From Primula veris (taxonomy: Eukaryota; Streptophyta; Magnoliopsida; Ericales; Primulaceae): a stretch of DNA of 64,000 nt. The position numbers and the translations under genes are program-made. Under the pieces are notes generated by a model. It ran no database searches. It was given only the letters and a program-made list of their open reading frames with translations, and was not told the origin of the DNA. Below, piece by piece: positions 25,401-38,774 of this stretch. Where the stretch lies: assembly GCA_963682055.1 (NCBI GenBank), contig OY821744.1, positions 29,488,967 to 29,552,966 of the forward strand, read 5' to 3'. Position 1 is the stretch's first letter. Every line of letters begins with the position of its first letter.

Positions 25401-26590
25401 CTGTAAAAAAAATTAGAAACTGAGCTAATTTGAGCATATATAAGAAAAATGTAGAGTTAACATGAAATTTATTCAACAAATTTGATGCAACGGGTAAACT
25501 TTTGTAGACAATACTATTCTAAACCCCCTAGAATATATAGATGCCATTTTCTAATCGATCAAATCATAATAAAGATCAATTACTCTTGCTTTCTATTTCT
25601 TTTTAGCTTCCCATCCAATACGTAGTTTTTATTAGTTATTTTATATCAACGTCAAAACATGAATGTTGGGCAGAAGAAGCAATTGAAAACATAATCTTGC
25701 ACAAATAATAATGATAAATGTATGCATACCTATGTCAGTATGTGTGTTTGTTTGTGTGTTTGTGTACTTTCATTTTTAAGTTTCTTATTTTATGCTAAGG
25801 TAATATATGTCATATAATTAATGAGTTGAAGTTCATATATTCATAATAATAATCTTAAAAATTATTGAAATTGGAAAAACTAGTTGAAGTTAATATATTC
25901 ATAATAACTTGATTAAAAACATATAACAAAAATATTTGTATCACCGGCTAAAATATCAGATTAATTTTTAGTTTTCTTGTTTTGTTTTTTGGTAATTTTT
26001 TATGACATGATTAAATATTTTTATTAAGTCTTATCTAACTTTCTATTGAACTAATTAATACGGGTTAATTGACGTGCTTAAAGAAGAATATAATTGGAAA
26101 CAATCAAAATTTGATGCATAGTTCGATCAATAATTAAATGACAAACGGTGTGTAAGTTGAGAATATTTACAACTTAAGGTTGTAGGAAAATATTGTAATA
26201 TTTTTTTCCAATGTTAGTATGAGTCTATGATTGACTTAAAATACAACTAATTTGTATTATTGATATTTGTTCAATAGATTTTCTATGCTGTTTTATTATT
26301 ATGAAAAGGTATATTTTTTTTTTTTGCCATTTACTGAACATGCACTTTTTGTTTGTACATCGACACTTATTCCATGCTCCAACTTGAAAGTACATAATTG
26401 AAAGAGAGAACTTTTTGCAAAAAGTGAAAATTTATGTAGCATTATTTTGGTCCTACTTTTTCTTTAGTTTCCAAATTGCATAAAACAGTAAATTATGTCT
26501 ATTGACTATCACGCTCGCATGTCTAATTATATGGTCCATTAACCTTCCACGTGCTACCATATGGTTCCTCGATTAAAATTCTCCTTAGAT
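25401..26590. other. AT-rich intergenic stretch without recognisable content
   Basis: No open frame, inverted-repeat element or RNA gene was recognised. A short TGTGTTTG run lies near 25740-25765 and a poly-T tract near 26312-26324. Confidence 0.45.
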
Positions 26591-26593
26591 ATT

Positions 26594-27290
26594 GTCCAAA
26601 TTATGGATGTAAGCCTAGACCAACCGTCAAACCAATTCGGACCGCATGTCTGGATTCGAACTTGAACGGATTGGACTTGGACTCAAAAAAATCAAAACTG
26701 TTTATAACGGATCGGATTCGCACTCAATTTCTTAAATCCGATCCAAACCGTCCAATACGAATCGTTGGACCTGTTTCGGACTGTTGAATTGTTACAAGCT
26801 GTTGGACCGTTTAACACGTCAAACCCTTATAATTTTTATATACTAATTATTTATTTTATAAATCATATAAAATAATATTGTCAATATTTTTATTCTATTA
26901 CTCATATCTATATAGTAAATTTTTATATTGTTTTTTTTATAAAATTGAAGATATGATTATAGTTTGCTTTGATTTTATAACATTGTGATTTCGAATTTTG
27001 CAAGAACAAGTGGTTCGTTATTTATCTGTTTCAGGTGGTTAGTCTTTTATTTTATTATTTAAGTTGATAATAATGTGTTTTAAACCGTAAAGATCATCCA
27101 ACCCGTTGAGACTGTGATCGGATCGATGACCGGTCGAATCCGTTCAAACGGTATGGATTAGTCTGGAGTGAACTTAAATTTTTAAACGGTCTGGGACGGA
27201 TCCATTTTATAGAGACCGTAACTAACGGATTGGACTTGTTTTTAGCTAAAATAAGTTTAATCCGGTCCGTTTACACTCCCAATCCATTTT
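26594..27290. mobile_element. Degenerate inverted-ended element rich in CGGATTGGA-type words
   Basis: Short words such as CGGATTGGAC, GGATCGGATT and AACGGT recur in both orientations between an outer left end GGATGTAAGCCTAGACC and an inverted right end GGGAGTGTAAACGGACC. This layout is typical of non-autonomous DNA-transposon remnants in plants. No target duplication and no coding region were found, so the superfamily is not assigned. Confidence 0.4.
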
Positions 27291-27313
27291 TTTTTCTATA
27301 GCTATATTATTAA

Positions 27314-27530
27314 GCAATGTTTTAAAAGGTGCAAATTGGACTTCAGCCGGAAATTGACCGCTTATCGCCTAATCACCATCTAATCACCGCCTAATTCGCG
27401 TAATCACTGTCTAATCCCGTCTAATATCTTGAAATTTTAGGCTTCGTATACCGTATAGGCGACGCCTAATTTACACTTATGCACCACCCATTTTAGGAAA
27501 ATGATATTAAGCAGTAACTATTTAGGCCGG
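27314..27530. repeat. Dispersed repeat starting GCAATGTTTTAAAA, relative of 50118-50302
   Basis: The start GCAATGTTTTAAAAGGTGC and internal CGGAAATTGACCG and CGCCTAATCAC words correspond in order to the segment at 50118-50302. The two are diverged copies of one repeat family. Confidence 0.5.
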
Positions 27531-27689
27531 AACTACTAATTTACTAGTAATGGTTGGCAAATTACACTAAGTATATAAATAAGAATTTGATATTGTAAAC
27601 AATGCCTTTGAAGGGGTAATAGACTTTCCACACAAAATGTTCAATTAAGATGGGAAAGAAAATAAACATACAAGAAAAAGGCTAAATAT

Positions 27690-28250
27690 CATGCTACTTA
27701 ACTGTGGGTAAATAATCCGTAAACTCATCCGTAACCTAACCTGCATGAATTTGGACGGTTTAAGTGTCTAAAAAAATAAATCTGTCCCGTCTCAATCCGC
27801 TATATATTTTATGGGTTGGGTTAGGATTGAGCTTTACAAACCGCGGGTTAATCCGCGCCAATCTGTTTCAACCCGCAATATATATAATTATAAATATATA
27901 TACATTGTGTGTATTTTAAGATATCAACCCTACATTCTTATTATATTTTAGTTTTATTACTTGTTCGCGAATGTTCTAAACGTATTTTCATTGGTTTTAA
28001 TTTATATTTTTTTTTGAAATATTCAATTTATTTTAAAATTTAGGTTGATCATGAAAACTATGAAAAATAAAATATCAAAATAAAAATTTAATAATCAATC
28101 TAAACTCAACCCGTCCCAACCCGCAATATTGGGTTATGGTTTTAATTGTAACGTGTTGAGTTACGATTTAAATTTTTTCAATCCGTCTCAATCTGCCTCG
28201 TTATTTATTTTACAGATTGAGTTAGAATTAAGTTCAATTCTAACCAATAT
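27690..28250. repeat. Degenerate repeat rich in CAACCCGC / GGGTTGGG words
   Basis: The words CAACCCGC, CCCGTCCCAACCCGC, TCAATCCG and GGGTTGGGTTAGG recur at both ends around an AT-rich centre, in opposite orientations. This resembles a decayed non-autonomous transposon. No coding sequence was seen. Confidence 0.4.
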
Positions 28251-30106
28251 GGATAGTGTCCCCCCTTCATTCTACTTTTCATTGACAGTAGAGGTAAGTT
28301 GATAGTTAAATATCATAATTGGCTAAGTTTTGAGTGTCCACAAGAACTAGTACTAGAGCATCTAACTAAGTTCTCTTTTGAAATGATATACATCGTGATA
28401 GCAAATCAAAACTACCCATTATACCTTGTTGCTTTTATACTTAATATATCTCTATTTCACGTAATCTTCTCCAATGATACATGGCTTGACAATGATTGGG
28501 TCATTTAACCTGCTAAAATTATGTGTCCCTTCATTTTTGACTAAATTGATATTCTATATTCAACTTAGAGGAAATAATAAAAAGTCGATTTTGGAAAAAT
28601 AATTTGAAGATCACTTCGGGTTAGCGAGGCATTTACTCGCGAAATATTTGCCACATTCGAATAAGAAAAATCTAAATATTTATTCTTCATTCATTTAGCA
28701 TGGGAACTGCTTTCTGGATCCGTATGAATTAATTTATATTTACTTTAATTTGTTTAAGAGAAATGGTTGCAATGGAACAACCACAAGACATAAAATGGAC
28801 ATCAACTCCATAATACTAAATCTCACCTGAGTCCAAATACTTAGCTTAAAGCAAAAGCAAGAGAAAGGCAAAAATGTGATTTCCATAACCATTAAGTAGT
28901 TATTTTAAAAAATAGGAAAGTTGAACTGAATTTACACATTCTGGCATTAATCAATTAGCAAATGGAAAATGCTTATTGCACCGAAGAGTTACACATAAAA
29001 TTTACACAATCATTGGTGCACACGAGGACATTTCGACAATTCAATAATCATCTAAGGACCAAAAGTATAATGGTCAAAATTTGAGGGTCCATATCGACTA
29101 CATTTACAAGTTTTAAGAACAAGCATTTTAGACCTCTAATATCATTTTATCCATATTTTGAGAATTATTTTGACTTTTATAACAAAAATAGACTAACATC
29201 ATTTCCTCAAACATCAAAGTATAGATATGTTCTAACATATAAAAGAGTAAGAAAAAAGTATCCCTCTTAATTATTTAATATTAAAACTCTAATCATTGGT
29301 GTTTTTTTTTTTTTTTGAATTTGATAAAATAAAAAAGGAAGCAATATTACTTTTGTCCAAATGTAACTTTCATGTGTCCTGGTTTGCCCGTGATTACAAT
29401 GTCACTATATCTTGCAAATTGACGTTGGTGATTTTTTTTGAAATTGAACTTGATATTGGTATTATCATTTAAATAAATTAAAGTGTAATTAATGCGTGTC
29501 ACGTATAGAAAAAGTCCACTATTAAAGTGATAAGGTTTGGGCTTTTCAACGTCGATGCGGATAAACACGTGAATTAAAACACACTTTTTAGGCCTCTAAG
29601 ACACCAAATCTTTTCGAAATAAGACTGCTAAAAATAGTTACCTAGCAGTGGACCATTTTGGTGCTAAAAAAAGTAAAAATAGTCCATTATTTTAGATAGG
29701 GTTTACTAAAAATTTAGGTGTGACAACTTAAAAACCAACTCATATGTGATAAGTTAAAAATAATTATTCTAAATTTAATTTAAAATTTAAACTAAATTAT
29801 TTGCTATTGTATGAGTATTATTTCAAAAATAACGTCTAAATCCAGGTAGCATTTACCAAACACAGGTTGAGTATTGATACCAAAAGTGTGAAATTCAAAA
29901 GAAAATTAAAAAAATGTTGAAATTTATTTTTCGAAAGAAAAGTATGTGGAATTTTTGGAAGACCAAATAACGGCCGTGCATTGATAAATAATCACATTTT
30001 CAATTTTTCAAATTAGTGTTGGACCATGTACATAATGTATACCAATACCCTTTCAAAAATAAAAATGTAGTAAACAATACAGTAGTATTCTCATTCTCAT
30101 ATATAA
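28251..30106. other. Intergenic stretch without recognisable genes
   Basis: AT-rich DNA with a poly-T run near 29300-29316. Open frames at 28299-28508 and 29347-29568 are short and resemble nothing known. No clear repeat or RNA gene. Confidence 0.45.
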
Positions 30107-31520
30107 TGACCTTGGTTGGCAACAATCTACTTTTACTTTTTTTTAGTTATAAGTACTATAAGTAAAACAGTTATTTGGTGGTGTCCAAAAATCTTACTTT
30201 TATCAAAAGTAAAATCAATTTAAATTTACTTTTCAAAAGTATTTTGCATCTTACTTATTCAAAAAAAGTATTATATGGGCACTGTAGCTCACAACCAAAC
30301 TATTTTTAAAAAAAAACCAACCCAGCTATCATTATACTCTATTACCGCATAAAATATGTATATATATATAAAGATCTGGTATGTAAAATATGTCAAAAAA
30401 TATGATGTAATATGAGGTATATATAAACAAACAACGATCCCATAAAATATGTAAAAAAATTAAAATGAAATTGAACTAGCTAAAAAAAAAACCATTGCAG
30501 ATCCTTATCTAATATGTGAAAGGTATAAGAGACCTATGCTCAATCTGGGTTGGAAAAATCATTCCGAGACTTCAAAATCAAATTCCATCTTTATAATCAA
30601 ATTAAATTTCATAAAAAATTCGCTTTCCCCTAAATTTTTTTTTTAAGGTAAACTATTTTTCTTACTAACCTTTCAAATATCATATTCTCCTTCTACTATA
30701 AATTTTTCAATTGTTATAAGAAAATTTTATCTAATAGATGCTGGTTATCCAAATACAAAAGGTTTTATGTCACCGTATAGAAGTCAGAGGTACTATCAAG
30801 AAATTTTTTGCCAAGATGAACCGCCGCGTAATGTAGAGGAGATGTTTAATTAAATTAACCCGTCTCTCAGAAGTGTTATTGAAATAACGTTCGGTGTATG
30901 GAAAATACGATGGGGAATCTTGAGAGATATGCCTTCTTACGATCTTCGAAAACAAATCGATGTAATTGGAACGTCTCCGGCTTTGCACAACTTTATTCGT
31001 AAACACAACGCAAAAATTCCTGATCCAGAATACGACGACGTAATCCGTAATGGATACGTAAAAGAGTGGGTTTCAATATCACAAGATACCACTCATGACG
31101 TATATGTTTTAAGTGATGATGATTGTATGAAATTTTGTTGAAATGAAATTCGTGATGGAATTTGTAGAATTTGTAGAAATATGAGAAATCGTATGCGAAG
31201 TCGTTAATTTTGTAACTTTTTATGTTCGTATAATCATTATATTTTCTTAACTTTGTATATTTTTAATCTTTAAATAATGAAATATTTTTTGCTAATTAAT
31301 TATTTTGTTTTATTCTATTAATCAAAATAAACCATTCATTTTCACTCAAAAAGTAAAAGTAAATTTATTTTACCAAACATTTTTAATGAAAAGTATACAT
31401 TTACAGTGTTTACCAAACAACATTTACTTACTAAAAAATAAACAGAAAAAATATATTTTCCAACCTATTTACAAAAAATATATTTATGAACATAAAAGAC
31501 GTCACCAAACGAAACCAATG
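30107..31520 (+). mobile_element. Decayed PIF/Harbinger DNA transposon
   Basis: The element is about 1.4 kb and is flanked by TAA at 30104-30106 and 31521-31523, the PIF/Harbinger target type. Its ends are imperfect inverted repeats (left TGACCTTGGTTGGCAAC, right inverted CATTGGTTTCGTTTGG). It encloses the C-terminal part of a Harbinger transposase, listed separately. The N-terminal half of the transposase and the companion Myb-like gene are absent, so it is non-autonomous. Confidence 0.7.
30725..31141 (+). pseudogene. PIF/Harbinger transposase (DDE_Tnp_4) C-terminal remnant
   Basis: One frame reads FYLIDAGYPNTKGFMSPYR, then PPRNVEEMFN, a TAA at 30851-30853, then SLRSVIEITFGVWKIRW and ALHNFIRKHN, ending at 31141. 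These are the conserved blocks around the second catalytic Asp (DAGY) and the third catalytic acidic residue of plant Harbinger transposases. The only lesion in this part is the single in-frame stop between EMFN and INPSLR. No coding sequence for the upstream half (first catalytic Asp) was found before 30725, so the gene is also truncated. Confidence 0.8.
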
Positions 31521-33879
31521 TAACGATTGTAATATAGTGTTCACGTTATCCTACACACATATATATATATATATATAGAAGGTGAGATAATTATAACCAA
31601 AATGGTCATGAGTCATGACAACCCCAGTAACTTATCAAGCTAGACAATTTTATGGAGTTTTCATGATAGATAAAATATAGTAATATTCATCATACTTAGA
31701 AACTTATATTTTATTAAATTTTTATGGGAAAAAAAATTAAATTTTTCAGACGTACACAAAAAGTAGCTGAGATGCATCATTGACGTACGTTTGCCGTTCC
31801 CATCGTTTCCATGTCAAATAATAGAAAAATTCAACAATACTTCATTTGTGTATACCAGATAAATAAAATGGGGTATCCTAGTTTAATGAAAATATGTATT
31901 CGAGAAAAAAAAACATGAAGTAACCATTTAATTAACCTATGATGGATGCATGAGCATGATCATCTCTCGTCAAGTTTCGAGTAAATAATTATCTTAGGAA
32001 AAAAAAAAGGGTAAAAAAATTCAACTTTTCGGTTTTATGTCGAATGTCATCTAATTAAGAAGACGACTGTACTTACATTAGAAACCCCACTTTCCAAAAG
32101 TAAAATTATACTACTAAAAAGAAAAAGGGAAGATAGAGACGTAAATAAAACATGAGGACATAAAACAAAGAGGGGTCATGTCACACCTTTACACCACTTG
32201 TGACGTGGTAGTACGTTATTTTTCTTAATCTGCCCCTTCAAATCGAATAACGATGCTTAAGGGTGCACCAAAGTTTGGCCACTACTAACGTGTAATTTAA
32301 TAATTGGTGAATAAATAGAACCTTTCCGATTAATGAGCGTGACATCTCGTTATCCCGTGACAGGTGGCCCAACTAATTTACACGCGTATATATATACTAC
32401 TTTTTACGTATCTATCTATCGCTATATATACAATTTATTGAATTTTTGTTACGCGCTAGAGATGTGCGTGTATTTTATTTTTGTTAGTTGTTGTTAGTTT
32501 ACCTTTTGAAAATGTCTCTCTATTTTGGTAAAGTTGTGAGAGTGACTGGTGTGGTTTGGTCCGGTTGATGATCAAGTGGACACGGAATCTCCTTTTATCT
32601 TTCTTTTTGAGGGTGTGTTTGTGATGTAATCCACGCGTCTTAAATTATTTACGGTTATACGAAATTATCTGTAATTTTTATCGATAAATAAGTTATATTT
32701 AAATTATTAAAATCGAATTTTTCAAATGTTAATCACTTAGTTCAAATGTTAAACTATAAGAATTTATATTTCAACAATTTAAACACGATATATTTATCGG
32801 TCAAAGTTACACGAACATACATAGAATATCAATATTTTGAGACAAATAAAGTACTTTGGAGCCATTAAATTTTACACTTGGATTATATTGTTGATAAAAG
32901 TATGTTGAAATTTGTAATACAAAATGAAAACAACAATAAAATTTAACTATATTGGAATAACAACTTAATGCAAATTAAAAAAAAAAAAGGAAAAAAAAGA
33001 ATAACAAACTTGACGGAAGACTCTCTCGCTCTATTTAGTACTAAATGAACCGTAAATGAAAACGGATATGTGCATTTTGTTCGCTCAAATTTGTTTGTCG
33101 GTATTTGTTCATAAACGAACCAAAACGGGCATAGACTTGAAGAGCGAATCACAAACTATTCGCGAATTTTCAAAAAAGAAGAAGCAAACTATTCACGAAT
33201 GGTTTATTACATATATACTATGTACTCTTTTGGTCAAGGGACCATTAGTTGTAGGACTAATAATTCGTCCGTATTATGAATGAGACAATAAAGGTTGGAC
33301 ATATAATCTCATCGGTATTGTACCAAATCTAATAAAACACCCAATTATATTACAAATGCATTTAATTTTCATGATTTGTAGTCCGGACTATATATGTAGT
33401 ACGAACACAAATATGTCGCTTAAAAGCATCATTTGTGAGTACACGAGTCTACTAATCCAATCCCGACCTTAAAATGACGCTACCGAATAAGACCCTACAC
33501 TATCGAGTTTAAGACGATCACTCTGGAATTCCAACAATCCAGTATTAAACAAAAAAGCTAAAACCAATATTAACAGTTGCAATAAAAAAAAACTGCTTTA
33601 TTATTTAGTGCATCTACACATAGGGCCTCCCCACCTTCTACCTCACTATCAAAGTTACAGCCTTCAATCACTTTCTCCAAAAAAGTTATGCGTACAATAC
33701 CAAAAATAGATCGGCATGAGATCTTTCTTTACCGGTGAAAGCGAGTTTACGTCCATTACTCACCATGGACCTGTCCCATTTTGTCTGCCCCACCATAGAA
33801 AAAAAAAACTCAATTACTACCATAATTCTTCCCCACTCACTACTCTCTTTGTTAGGGTAAGGGGTGGTTTGGTTACGCT
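31521..33879. other. Intergenic stretch without recognisable genes
   Basis: A TA microsatellite lies at about 31557-31578 and A runs near 32976-32998. Open frames at 32943-33283 and 33716-33946 are short, overlap on both strands and match no known protein. The right end (from about 33860) carries a GGTTTGGTTACGCTACCGAA edge leading into the next repeat. Confidence 0.45.
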
Positions 33880-34490
33880 ACCGAATTTTTTACCATATAT
33901 TAATATCGAACCGAATTTGCTTGTTTTGAAAAAAATTATAGCATAATTGAACCGAAAAAATCTGTATACTAAAAGTTCGGTATATTGACTTTTACGGTTG
34001 GTACGGTTCGGTTTTCCGTTTTATACCGAAACATTACTATTATTAAAAGACAATTTTTGGTAACAATAATATAGCAAAAAAGTTTATAAAAAATAAAATG
34101 TGAACAATTATTTTTATATTTACTATAAATAGTTGATTGAAATAGTAAACACTAATAAAATAAGAATTATTTTAAAACATGAGACAAGAAAATGGAGAAA
34201 CGCGAAATTATTGTATTTGACTTCGTAAATATGAAATAAGTCGTAAGTAAAATTAAACTAAAATATAAGACAATTTATTTATAAGTTATGACTGCCTAAA
34301 TTTCTATATATTTTATAATTTTAATGTTTGGTTCGGTTCGATATTATACAAAACATACCGAACCAACTTTTAAATTTTGATTCGGTTGTACCGTACCGAA
34401 AAGTCGGTATATCGAACTTTCGATACGAACTTATTTGGTTCGATTCGAAAATCGATCGGTTGATACAAATCGGTACAAAAAGTTCACTCT
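33880..34490. repeat. Degenerate repeat rich in ACCGAA / CGGTTCGG words
   Basis: ACCGAA, CGAACCGAA and their complements TTCGGT and GGTTCGGTT recur at both ends around an AT-rich middle. This is the pattern of a decayed inverted-repeat element. No coding region or target duplication was identified. Confidence 0.4.
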
Positions 34491-35671
34491 ACTCTTTGGT
34501 ACTAGTATTAAACAATTAAAAGTCTTATATGTAACACATTCTAATATTTTTGTACCTCGGATGATTTAAGACAGTGGTAAAATGTTTGGATATTTATGAA
34601 ATATTATCACACTTAGAGCATTTGTAGCAGACTAGATATATATAACATTTAATCAAATTTTGCCAATTTTTTTTAGAAAAAGTTTTTCATGCGGCTATGA
34701 AAGAGATGGCTAAATTTATAATTCAATGATCTCTCTAAACAGTTGATATGCACCGGTCACTCATTAAATATTAATATTATTTACATTTATTTATTATCTC
34801 TGCTTACCTTTTGTCCTCTCTCCCCCACCCTCACAACTTTTGTCTCACTTATTTCTATGTAATAATAATATAAATATAAAGTGCCCCATGAATAAACTGA
34901 TTTTTGTGTGTGCTAGCTAAATTTATTAATGTCAATGTTTTGCAATGAATGCTCTAATGGTAAACGAATTAAAAACGGAGCAAGTTAAGTGATAGAAAAT
35001 CGAAGATACAACACCTTCAATAATTTTTTTTAAAAGACATGGCATGACGCAATACTTGTGATTACCATTTTTCTAAAAGAGTGGTAGATCTCTCCTTATA
35101 AATAAAATTGCCATTGAATTATTACTTATATTAAGTATTGTAATTCGGTGAACGGAGTTCCTATCGTCAAAAGTAAAGTTTAGCGGTTAAGGTTGTATTG
35201 TGATTAGTTGGATTTGCATCCAACGGCCAATATATGTTTATAGCTTTTTATTTTTTTTCACATATAATCATCACATCCATTGAATGCACATCCAACGATT
35301 TATATCTCTATTTCAGCCACTAAATTAAGTTCTTTTGAGCATTAACAACTCCATTTTCCATCTAAAATTATTTGATGCTAAACCATGAGAATCTAATGTA
35401 ATATTGATTACCACGATTTTACTTACATCTTGGCATCCACACATGACACAACCAAACCCTTGATTTGTCCCTCATTTGTAAAGTTTTCGATTTCTGTTAT
35501 TTTTAGTTTCTATGGCTAAGTGGAGTGAACCGATAAGTTTACCACTCACACATCAAAACTCACTATCCATGTCAACAATCGTACATGTCAGGAACAAAAA
35601 AAATTACAGTAAACAATTAATGTTACTCATTAGAACACGTGTCATTTTACCCTCATGAGCATGACCACTGG
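34491..35671. other. Intergenic stretch without recognisable genes
   Basis: AT-rich DNA. No gene, RNA gene or clear repeat was seen. Confidence 0.4.
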
Positions 35672-37750
35672 TGTAACATCCTAGACCCAAAAGTACGTCA
35701 TACGACCGAATAACAACACGTGTGGCGGCACGTGCTAGATGAAGACCTATAACTTAAAAGTAATTAAATAAATAATTTAGACTCTAAAATAGTAACTTCA
35801 AACATTCATTCTTATTACTGAATATCCGAACAAGTTAAAGTGAAATTCAAAATCTCGATAGCAACTTATTCAAATAAGGTCTTGTAATACTAAAGAAACA
35901 ACATTCGAAATCATAATCTTAGAAGTTTATTAGCAGCGGAAATAAAAGAAATCCTAGACGATCTGGCTGGTCCCGACTAACTCGATTTTAACTCTAGGTA
36001 CCTGAAAAATCATTTTAAAAAAACGAGGGGTAAGCTAAAATGCTTAGTGAATGGCAACCTTGCAATATAATATAGGGTCCAAATTATATTTTATCACTTT
36101 ATTATTTTCTTTCAAAAGCAATACTTTATTTAATAAAATTCCCAAAGCACGAATGATAAAATTGTAATTTTTGGTGTGATCAATACGATAATATAAATTG
36201 AATATTAAGTCTGATTGGACTTCCCAATCTCCTAGGTGGATTCAGACTTCCTGAATCTTTTTTTATTCGTTGGATTCAGCCTTCCTGAATCTTTTTTTCT
36301 TCGTTGGATTCAGCCTTCCTGAATCTCTTTTTATTCTATGGATTTGGACTTTCCAAATCTCTTTTATTCTATAAACTTAATCCCAAATATAAACCATAAG
36401 GATCACAAAAATATAAACTCTTTAAAACTTTATACGTTTATCAACGTATATAAAAACTATTTCTTTCAAAACCTGCAACATGCAATTCAATATATACAAG
36501 TATAATTTTTATATTTCAAAAATATAATTTGAGCCTATAAACATTTGTTAGAAAATGCAATGAGATTTTATAATAGCAAGTAAGAAAAACCACTCACCTT
36601 AAATGATTCAGTTCGAGTATATTTTAATGACGTCTATGAACAAAATGATGACATCAACGACGATCCGCTGGAACACTACTGGATGATCAAGAACTAATAT
36701 TTAACATTCGAACACTTCCTTGATTGTCTAGGTGACTCTCTAACGTGGTATACGCATGAGGTAGATATAGAAATGCTAGTAAGGACAGAAATATAAATAA
36801 CTTTTCTGAACGTAATACTTACACTATAAACACAAGTATAAACCTTTAGTACATGACTATATAGTTTCTGTTTTTATTTTAATTTTTATAGAACCATACC
36901 ATTCTCTATTCATTTATACATATAGCCTATTACTCTTATATATACATATGAGATGGGTATACAAATGGGAAGTGTAAAGAACGGACAAGGGAAAAAAAAC
37001 TGATGAAACCGAAGGCATTACTACCACACTTTAATTCGATTATAACTCATGCTACTAATTGACATTAGATCCTATAACGTGTGTCAAGATGTAAATGTAT
37101 GTATTCGTAACTTCATAGGCAAACCAATGTAACATGGTGGAGAAATAAATGCTTAATTCTCAAATAAATTAATTGATAAATGATTGATTATTAGTAATAC
37201 GTTTCAAACTACAACCATTACAAGAGTAAAACCTTATAACTTTCCATACAACAGTACTATATATTTTACTTACAAGCTTGTGATAACATCAAATTAATAA
37301 TTATGACTCTGCTAAAGTTTGAACGTTATTATACGCTCATTACTACTATTTGTATGATTAAGACAAACTTTATAACTTTTGAAACCGTTCCTTAATAACT
37401 CCCAACTTGTTTTTTTTTTAATTTTTAATTTTATAAAAAATAAATTATTAAATCATTTAATAAATAAAATAAGAATAGAAATTAAAATACGAGTGTCGCA
37501 CCTGTACACGTAGTATTACTCTTTCGCCAACTGTCACAATTAATGTTAATCATCATAACACGTATGTTTGCTTTTTACACTAAGTCGGTGTTACACAAGG
37601 TCACCCATTAGGATAACCTTTTTTGTATTTAATTTCCTCATTCACTGTCGTGTTTGCATCTTAAAATAATCATTATTAATTTATGTTAGTTAACAATTTA
37701 TTAAATAATAAAATATCACGATTCCGACATTATCAATTTAAGGTTTTACA
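35672..37750 (+). mobile_element. Candidate solo LTR of a Ty3/gypsy-type element
   Basis: The segment starts TGTAACATCCTAGACCC and ends AAGGTTTTACA, giving a TG...CA unit whose five terminal bases are inverted (TGTAA/TTACA). Internal phrases such as CAGCGGAAATAAAAG, GGTACCTGAAAAATC and GGGGTAAGCTAAAATGC resemble those I associate with long plant gypsy LTRs. Neither gag-pol sequence nor a partner LTR is in the window. The flanking 5-mers (ACTGG and GTGAC) do not match, so the borders or the solo status may be wrong. It contains the hairpin array at 36213-36359. Confidence 0.4.
36213..36359. repeat. Array of five small hairpins with compensatory stem changes
   Basis: Five short inverted repeats start at 36213, 36239, 36273, 36307 and 36341; the last four are exactly 34 bp apart. 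Each has a 6-7 bp stem and a 5-base loop of the form (A/C)CTT(C/T). The stems are GATTGG/CCAATC, GATTCAG/CTGAATC (three times) and GATTTGG/CCAAATC. Where stem bases differ between units, the partner bases differ to match. The spacers are mostly T-rich. Confidence 0.85.
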
Positions 37751-38774
37751 GTGACTAAGAAAAGTAAAAAAGTACATATTTCTTTGAGAGTTTACTTTTA
37801 AGCCACTCACCAAGTATACTTAACCACATACAGTAGAGTAAATATCAAAAATTTATCTGGTTTACTATTCCTATCAAAAAGGGAAGCAGAGCCTCTAATC
37901 GATTTTTTTTTACAAGTTATGCTAACTGTTTTTTTTTCTCCCACCCATACATCTTGTATCTCTATTTTTTAAAAAAAATAAAAATTGTCTTTCTATTTCT
38001 CCCTTCACTTTTTTAGACGTTAAAAGAAAAACTAATACAAAATTGATCAATCATAGAAAAAGAATAAATCAAATCTTATAAAAAATTCTTAGAATTTCCG
38101 ATTTTTTTATTAGATAAGAAATTAAAAAACGGGGATTGGATAAAAATAATGGAGATTTGAGTGTTATTTCTTGGAGGTTGTTATAAATTTGGGGGTTTGT
38201 TGAATTGAGATCCGCCAAATATCAAATAACCAAAATTGAACAAATTTATTGTGAACAATTCGGAGCAAATTGGAAAGAGGGGAGAAAAAGAAAAGTATTT
38301 TTTTAGTTTTTCTGTAAGTTTAATTCCTATAGAATGATAACCATTAAATCTTCTTATCTTATTAAATGCAATGGTTGTGAAAGAACACAGTTAAAATGAC
38401 CATTAAATATTCACACTCGGAGTCCCCTTTCCATCAAAAAGTGTATTTATAATTTTCTACACTTAAAATGCCAACCAACATCTCTAATCCTTTTAAATAA
38501 AACAAAATAAAATCTACTCTTTTTCCTACAATCATTATCGTTGTTCTGTTCCCATATACCAAAACTCTCAAGCAAGTCAGTTGACCAATCTTCCCAAGAT
38601 CTCACATTATCATTAAACTATTCACTCCACTGTATAAAATCTAGTAAAATAATTGTAAAGCTAGAAACATGGAGTACAATAGTAGTACCACAATAGTAAT
38701 TAAATCAAAGTCCAAATTCCCCAATTAGAAAATTACTCTTCCCCTCACCCTCTCCCCTCTTTTATACACCCACA
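37751..38774. other. Intergenic stretch without recognisable genes
   Basis: AT-rich DNA with no gene, RNA gene or strong repeat recognised. Confidence 0.4.
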
